Positions 61,291-64,000 of a stretch of 64,000 nucleotides of DNA are shown here, piece after piece. The stretch is from Versatilivorator sp963663845 (GTDB lineage: Bacteria > Acidobacteriota > Terriglobia > Versatilivoradales > Versatilivoraceae). Within the stretch, counting starts at the first letter, position 1, and every line of letters begins with the position of its first letter. Location of the stretch: assembly GCA_963663845.2 (NCBI GenBank), contig OY760650.2:1488001-1552000 (forward strand), in the 5' to 3' direction. The notes under the pieces are model-generated. The model saw only the letters and a program-made list of their open reading frames with translations, was not told the origin of the DNA and searched no databases. The position numbers and the translations under genes were made by a program.

Positions 61291-61440
61291 TGTCCTCACC
61301 ATGGCAGACCGCAGAAGGCGGAACCGGCCGACCCCCGCGCCCGACCTGTCGACCCCGCAAGCAGGCCGCTGGCCGGCCCCCTTCCAGTCCCCGGCTATCT
61401 TACACTGAAACGCTGCCGGCCGGCGGATATTGGCCTCCGC

Positions 61441-61570
61441 CGACCTTGTTTCTTTGGGGAAGCAATGCGTTCCCAAACCGGTGCTTCCGACTTCGCCGCG
61501 AATGCGGCGATTAGGAAGCACCCTTCCCGAAAAGCACCGCCTCTCGAGCCTTTTGCAAAAGGCTCAACAG
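61441..61570. repeat. Truncated MITE-like repeat with 20-bp perfect palindromic end
   Basis: It contains GCAATGCGTTCCC, GGTGCTTCCGACTTCGCCGC, an inverted GCGGCGATTAGGAAGCACCC, and ends in the perfect palindrome GAGCCTTTTGCAAAAGGCTC (61546-61565). The palindrome suggests that both termini of the element carry the same short inverted repeat. Confidence 0.65.
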
Positions 61571-61665
61571 ATAACTCCCGGGCTGGCGCCAGGGGTTCCC
61601 GTAGGCCGCGAAGTGGGGGCAGCGGCCTGGTGCAGGAGGGCGGAAACGGCGCCGGCGACCCGCCA

Positions 61666-61692
61666 TCGACGGCTGCCTGCCTGTGCTACAAT
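61666..61692 (+). promoter_or_regulatory. Candidate extended -10 promoter of hemB
   Basis: TGC-TACAAT (61684-61692) is an extended -10 with five of six matches. A weak TCGACG lies 15 bp upstream. The leader to GTG 61721 would be about 22 nt. Confidence 0.4.
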
Positions 61693-61720
61693 CGGCCCGT
61701 CCTGGGTTCCGGGGGAATTC

Positions 61721-62713
61721 GTGCCGAATCCATTTTACCGACCGCGCCGCCTGCGGAGCAGCCGGCGGCTGCGCGCCATGGTGCGCGAGACCCGGCTCTC
61801 CCCGCTCAACTTCATCTATCCCCTCTTCGTCTGTCCGGGCCGGGGCGTGAAGCGGGAAATCCCCTCCATGCCGGGGAACTACCACTTTTCCGCCGACCGA
61901 CTGGTGGAGGAGTGCCACGAGGTGCGTTCACTGGGAATCCCGGCCGTTCTGCTCTTCGGGATTCCACCCTCGAAGGACGAAGAGGGCAGCGGGGCCTACG
62001 ACGAGGAGGGCATCATCGCCTCGGCGGTGCGGGCCGTCAAGGCGGCCGAGCCCGACCTGCTGGTCGTCACCGACGTCTGTCTCTGCGAATACACCTCCCA
62101 CGGCCACTGCGGCAGCCTGCGCGACGGAGACGTCGACAACGACGCCACCCTGGAGCTTCTGGCCGAGACCGCGCTGGTCTACGCCCGGGCCGGCGCCGAC
62201 CTGATCGCCCCCTCCGACATGATGGACGGCCGCGTGGAGGCCATTCGGGAACGGCTGGACGACCACGGGTTCGAAAGGACCCCGATCCTGTCCTACGCCG
62301 CCAAGTATGCCTCCGCCTTCTACGGGCCCTTCCGGGAGGCGGCCGGCTCGGCCCCTCGGTTCGGCGACCGGCGCTCCTACCAGATGGACCCCGCCAATCA
62401 GCGGGAGGCCCTGCGCGAGGTGGCCCTGGACGTCGAGGAGGGGGCCGACATCGTGATGGTCAAGCCGGCCATGCCTTACCTGGACGTCATCCACCGGGTC
62501 AGGACCGAATTCGATCTGCCGGTGGCGGCCTACCAGGTCAGCGGCGAGTATTCCGCCCTGGTGGCCGCCCACGGAAAGGGCTGGCTGGACGAAGCACAGA
62601 CCATACTGGAGTCGCTCACCTGCATCCGGCGGGCCGGAGCCGACTGGATCATCACCTACTTCGCCAAGTCGGCCGTGAAGCTCCTGGAGCGGGAGGCCGG
62701 CTCCGAATCCTAG
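61721..62713 (+). CDS. hemB: Delta-aminolevulinic acid dehydratase (porphobilinogen synthase)
   Basis: This is a 330-residue protein, the family's usual length, starting at GTG 61721 with GGGGGA upstream. HemB joins two 5-aminolevulinate molecules to porphobilinogen in heme synthesis. The two active-site lysines are in 'YAAKYASAFYGPF' (Lys195) and 'MVKPAMPYLD' (Lys248, Schiff base). The zinc cysteines are all present in 'DVCLCEYTSHGHCG' (120, 122 and 130), so it is a zinc-type enzyme. hemL follows after 64 bp. The location next to six multiheme cytochromes is notable. Confidence 0.97.
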   Translation: MPNPFYRPRRLRSSRRLRAMVRETRLSPLNFIYPLFVCPGRGVKREIPSMPGNYHFSADRLVEECHEVRSLGIPAVLLFGIPPSKDEEGSGAYDEEGIIASAVRAVKAAEPDLLVVTDVCLCEYTSHGHCGSLRDGDVDNDATLELLAETALVYARAGADLIAPSDMMDGRVEAIRERLDDHGFERTPILSYAAKYASAFYGPFREAAGSAPRFGDRRSYQMDPANQREALREVALDVEEGADIVMVKPAMPYLDVIHRVRTEFDLPVAAYQVSGEYSALVAAHGKGWLDEAQTILESLTCIRRAGADWIITYFAKSAVKLLEREAGSES

Positions 62714-62777
62714 TCGGGCGAGCCGGGCCAAACGCCCCCGCCGGCCGGCCCTGCCCGGACCATGCCAGGGAGGAAAC

Positions 62778-64000
62778 TTGCACCGGAAGTCCCAGCAACT
62801 CTACGAGAGAGCCCTGAAGTTCATACCGGGCGGAGTCAACTCGCCGGCCAGAGCCTTCCGCGCCGTGGGAGGCAACCCCCTGTTCATGGACCGCGGCAAG
62901 GGGGCCCGCATCTACGACGTGGACGGCAACGGCTATCTCGACTACGTGGGCTCCTGGGGACCGCTCATTCTGGGCCACTGCCACCCGGAGGTGACGGCGG
63001 CCCTGGGAGGCGTGCTGGAGACCGGCACCAGCTTCGGCGCCTCCACCGAACGGGAAGTGGAGCTGGCCGAGCGGATCCACCAGGCCTTTCCGTCGGTGGA
63101 GAAGGTGCGGCTCACCAGCTCCGGCACCGAAGCCAGCATGGCCGCCCTGCGGCTGGCCCGCGCCTTTAGCGGGCGCCCCATGATCCTGAAGTTCGAGGGA
63201 TGCTACCACGGCCACGGCGACAGCCTGCTGGTGAAGGCGGGGTCCGGGGTAGCCACCCTGGGGCTGCCCGACAGCCCCGGTGTTCCCTCGGAGCTGGCCC
63301 GACTGACGCTGACCTGCCCCTTCAACCAACTGCCTGCCGTCGAGGAAGCCTTCTCCCGGCACAAGGACAGGATCGGGGCCGTGATTCTGGAACCGGTGGT
63401 CGGGAACATGGGTTGCGTCCCCCCGCAGCCCGGCTTCCTGGAAGGGCTGCGCGCCATCACCCGCCGGCACGGCGCGCTCCTGGTTTTCGACGAGGTGATG
63501 ACCGGCTTCCGCATCGCCTACGGCGGCGCCCAGGAACGCTTCGGAGTCCGGCCGGATCTGACCATCCTGGGCAAGGTCATCGGGGGAGGACTGCCGGTAG
63601 GAGCCTATGGGGGACGAGACGAGATCATGAGCCGCCTGGCGCCGACCGGGCCCGTCTACCAGGCCGGCACCCTCTCGGGGAACCCGCTGGCGGTGACCGC
63701 GGGCTTGACCACCCTGAAGATTCTCAAACGGCCCGGGACCTACCAGGGACTGGAGCGACTGGCCGGCCAACTCCGGGGCGGTCTGACCCGGGCAGCCGGC
63801 CGGGCCGGTGTCTCCGTCCGTGTCAACCAGGTCGGCAGCATGTTTACGGTCTTCTTTACGCCTGGCAATGACGGCGCCGGCCCGGCTCGGTCCGATCCGG
63901 GCGCCGGCGCCCCGGTCACCGACTTCCCTTCGGCCAAGCGGTCGGATCCGGAACGCTTCTCGCGGTTCTTCTGGGACATGCTGCAGCGGGGAATCTATCT
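62778..64000 (+). CDS. hemL: Glutamate-1-semialdehyde 2,1-aminomutase, 3' end outside window
   Basis: At least 407 residues are seen; the stop lies beyond the window. It starts at TTG 62778, with AGGGAGG 5 nt upstream; no in-frame ATG is nearby. It makes 5-aminolevulinate by the C5 pathway, using PLP. Motifs are 'FIPGGVNSPARAF', 'YVGSWGPLILGHCHP', 'TSSGTEASMAALRLAR', 'GCYHGHGDSLLVKAGSG', 'LLVFDEVMTGFR' and the PLP lysine in 'ILGKVIGGGLPVGAYGG' (Lys266). A low-complexity insert near residue 370 ('GNDGAGPARSDPGAGAP') is longer than usual. It forms an operon with hemB. Confidence 0.96.
   Translation, partial: MHRKSQQLYERALKFIPGGVNSPARAFRAVGGNPLFMDRGKGARIYDVDGNGYLDYVGSWGPLILGHCHPEVTAALGGVLETGTSFGASTEREVELAERIHQAFPSVEKVRLTSSGTEASMAALRLARAFSGRPMILKFEGCYHGHGDSLLVKAGSGVATLGLPDSPGVPSELARLTLTCPFNQLPAVEEAFSRHKDRIGAVILEPVVGNMGCVPPQPGFLEGLRAITRRHGALLVFDEVMTGFRIAYGGAQERFGVRPDLTILGKVIGGGLPVGAYGGRDEIMSRLAPTGPVYQAGTLSGNPLAVTAGLTTLKILKRPGTYQGLERLAGQLRGGLTRAAGRAGVSVRVNQVGSMFTVFFTPGNDGAGPARSDPGAGAPVTDFPSAKRSDPERFSRFFWDMLQRGIY

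Noticed and set aside
61546..61565. Perfect palindrome GAGCCTTTTGCAAAAGGCTC as a terminator
   Set aside because: No T-run follows on either strand, and it equals the end of the repeat family.

Overview
This window reads as chromosomal DNA of an Acidobacteriota bacterium, GC-rich and with GGAGG-type ribosome binding sites. That placement is inferred from gene content: a 'VWFA-related Acidobacterial domain' protein, two very large TonB-receptor-like proteins with an N-terminal carboxypeptidase-regulatory domain, GWxTD proteins, DUF1549/PPC gene pairs and several ASPIC/UnbV (FG-GAP) proteins. Almost every product carries an export signal, so this is an envelope-directed region rather than a metabolic one. 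No rRNA, tRNA, CRISPR array, integrase or transposase gene was recognised.

Layout. 1-3.4 kb: a PPC-domain protein followed by a DUF1549-type protein cut by the window edge. 3.4-9.6 kb: a TonB-like outer-membrane protein with a sigma-54-type promoter, then a Fic-family protein, separated by dispersed repeats. 9.6-18.7 kb, all minus strand: TPR, GWxTD, VWFA, a repeat-rich coiled-coil membrane protein and a TPR/8-heme cytochrome fusion. 19-25.5 kb: a 7-heme cytochrome, a HigBA-like and a HicAB toxin-antitoxin pair, and a TPR plus ASPIC/UnbV pair. 25.6-32.3 kb, plus strand: FecR-like, 7-heme cytochrome and TPR genes in a compact operon, then a GHL10-like lipoprotein and a PhyH-type dioxygenase. 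32.3-37 kb: ASPIC/UnbV, TPR and an 8-heme cytochrome. 37.6-46.9 kb: a compact minus-strand operon of an IPT/TIG protein, a 5-heme cytochrome, an anchored TPR-like protein, an outer-membrane barrel candidate, a 15-heme cytochrome and a Tat-exported protein. 47-61.3 kb: a second FecR-like protein, ASPIC/UnbV, TPR with EF-hands, small coiled-coil genes, a second TonB-like protein with sigma-54-type promoter, a second GWxTD, TPR and ASPIC/UnbV. 61.7-64 kb: hemB and hemL.

How the genes may work together. Six cytochromes carry 50 CxxCH heme motifs. A barrel gene next to a 15-heme cytochrome suggests an outer-membrane electron conduit. A single family of exported TPR proteins occurs seven times, always beside an ASPIC/UnbV, multiheme-cytochrome or GWxTD gene, and once fused to a cytochrome. 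I therefore read the locus as a repeatedly duplicated exported module of TPR adaptor, beta-propeller and multiheme cytochrome. hemB and hemL supply heme precursors, although their co-location may be chance. Intergenic spaces are filled with several families of dispersed repeats, one of them MITE-like, and some run into coding sequence.
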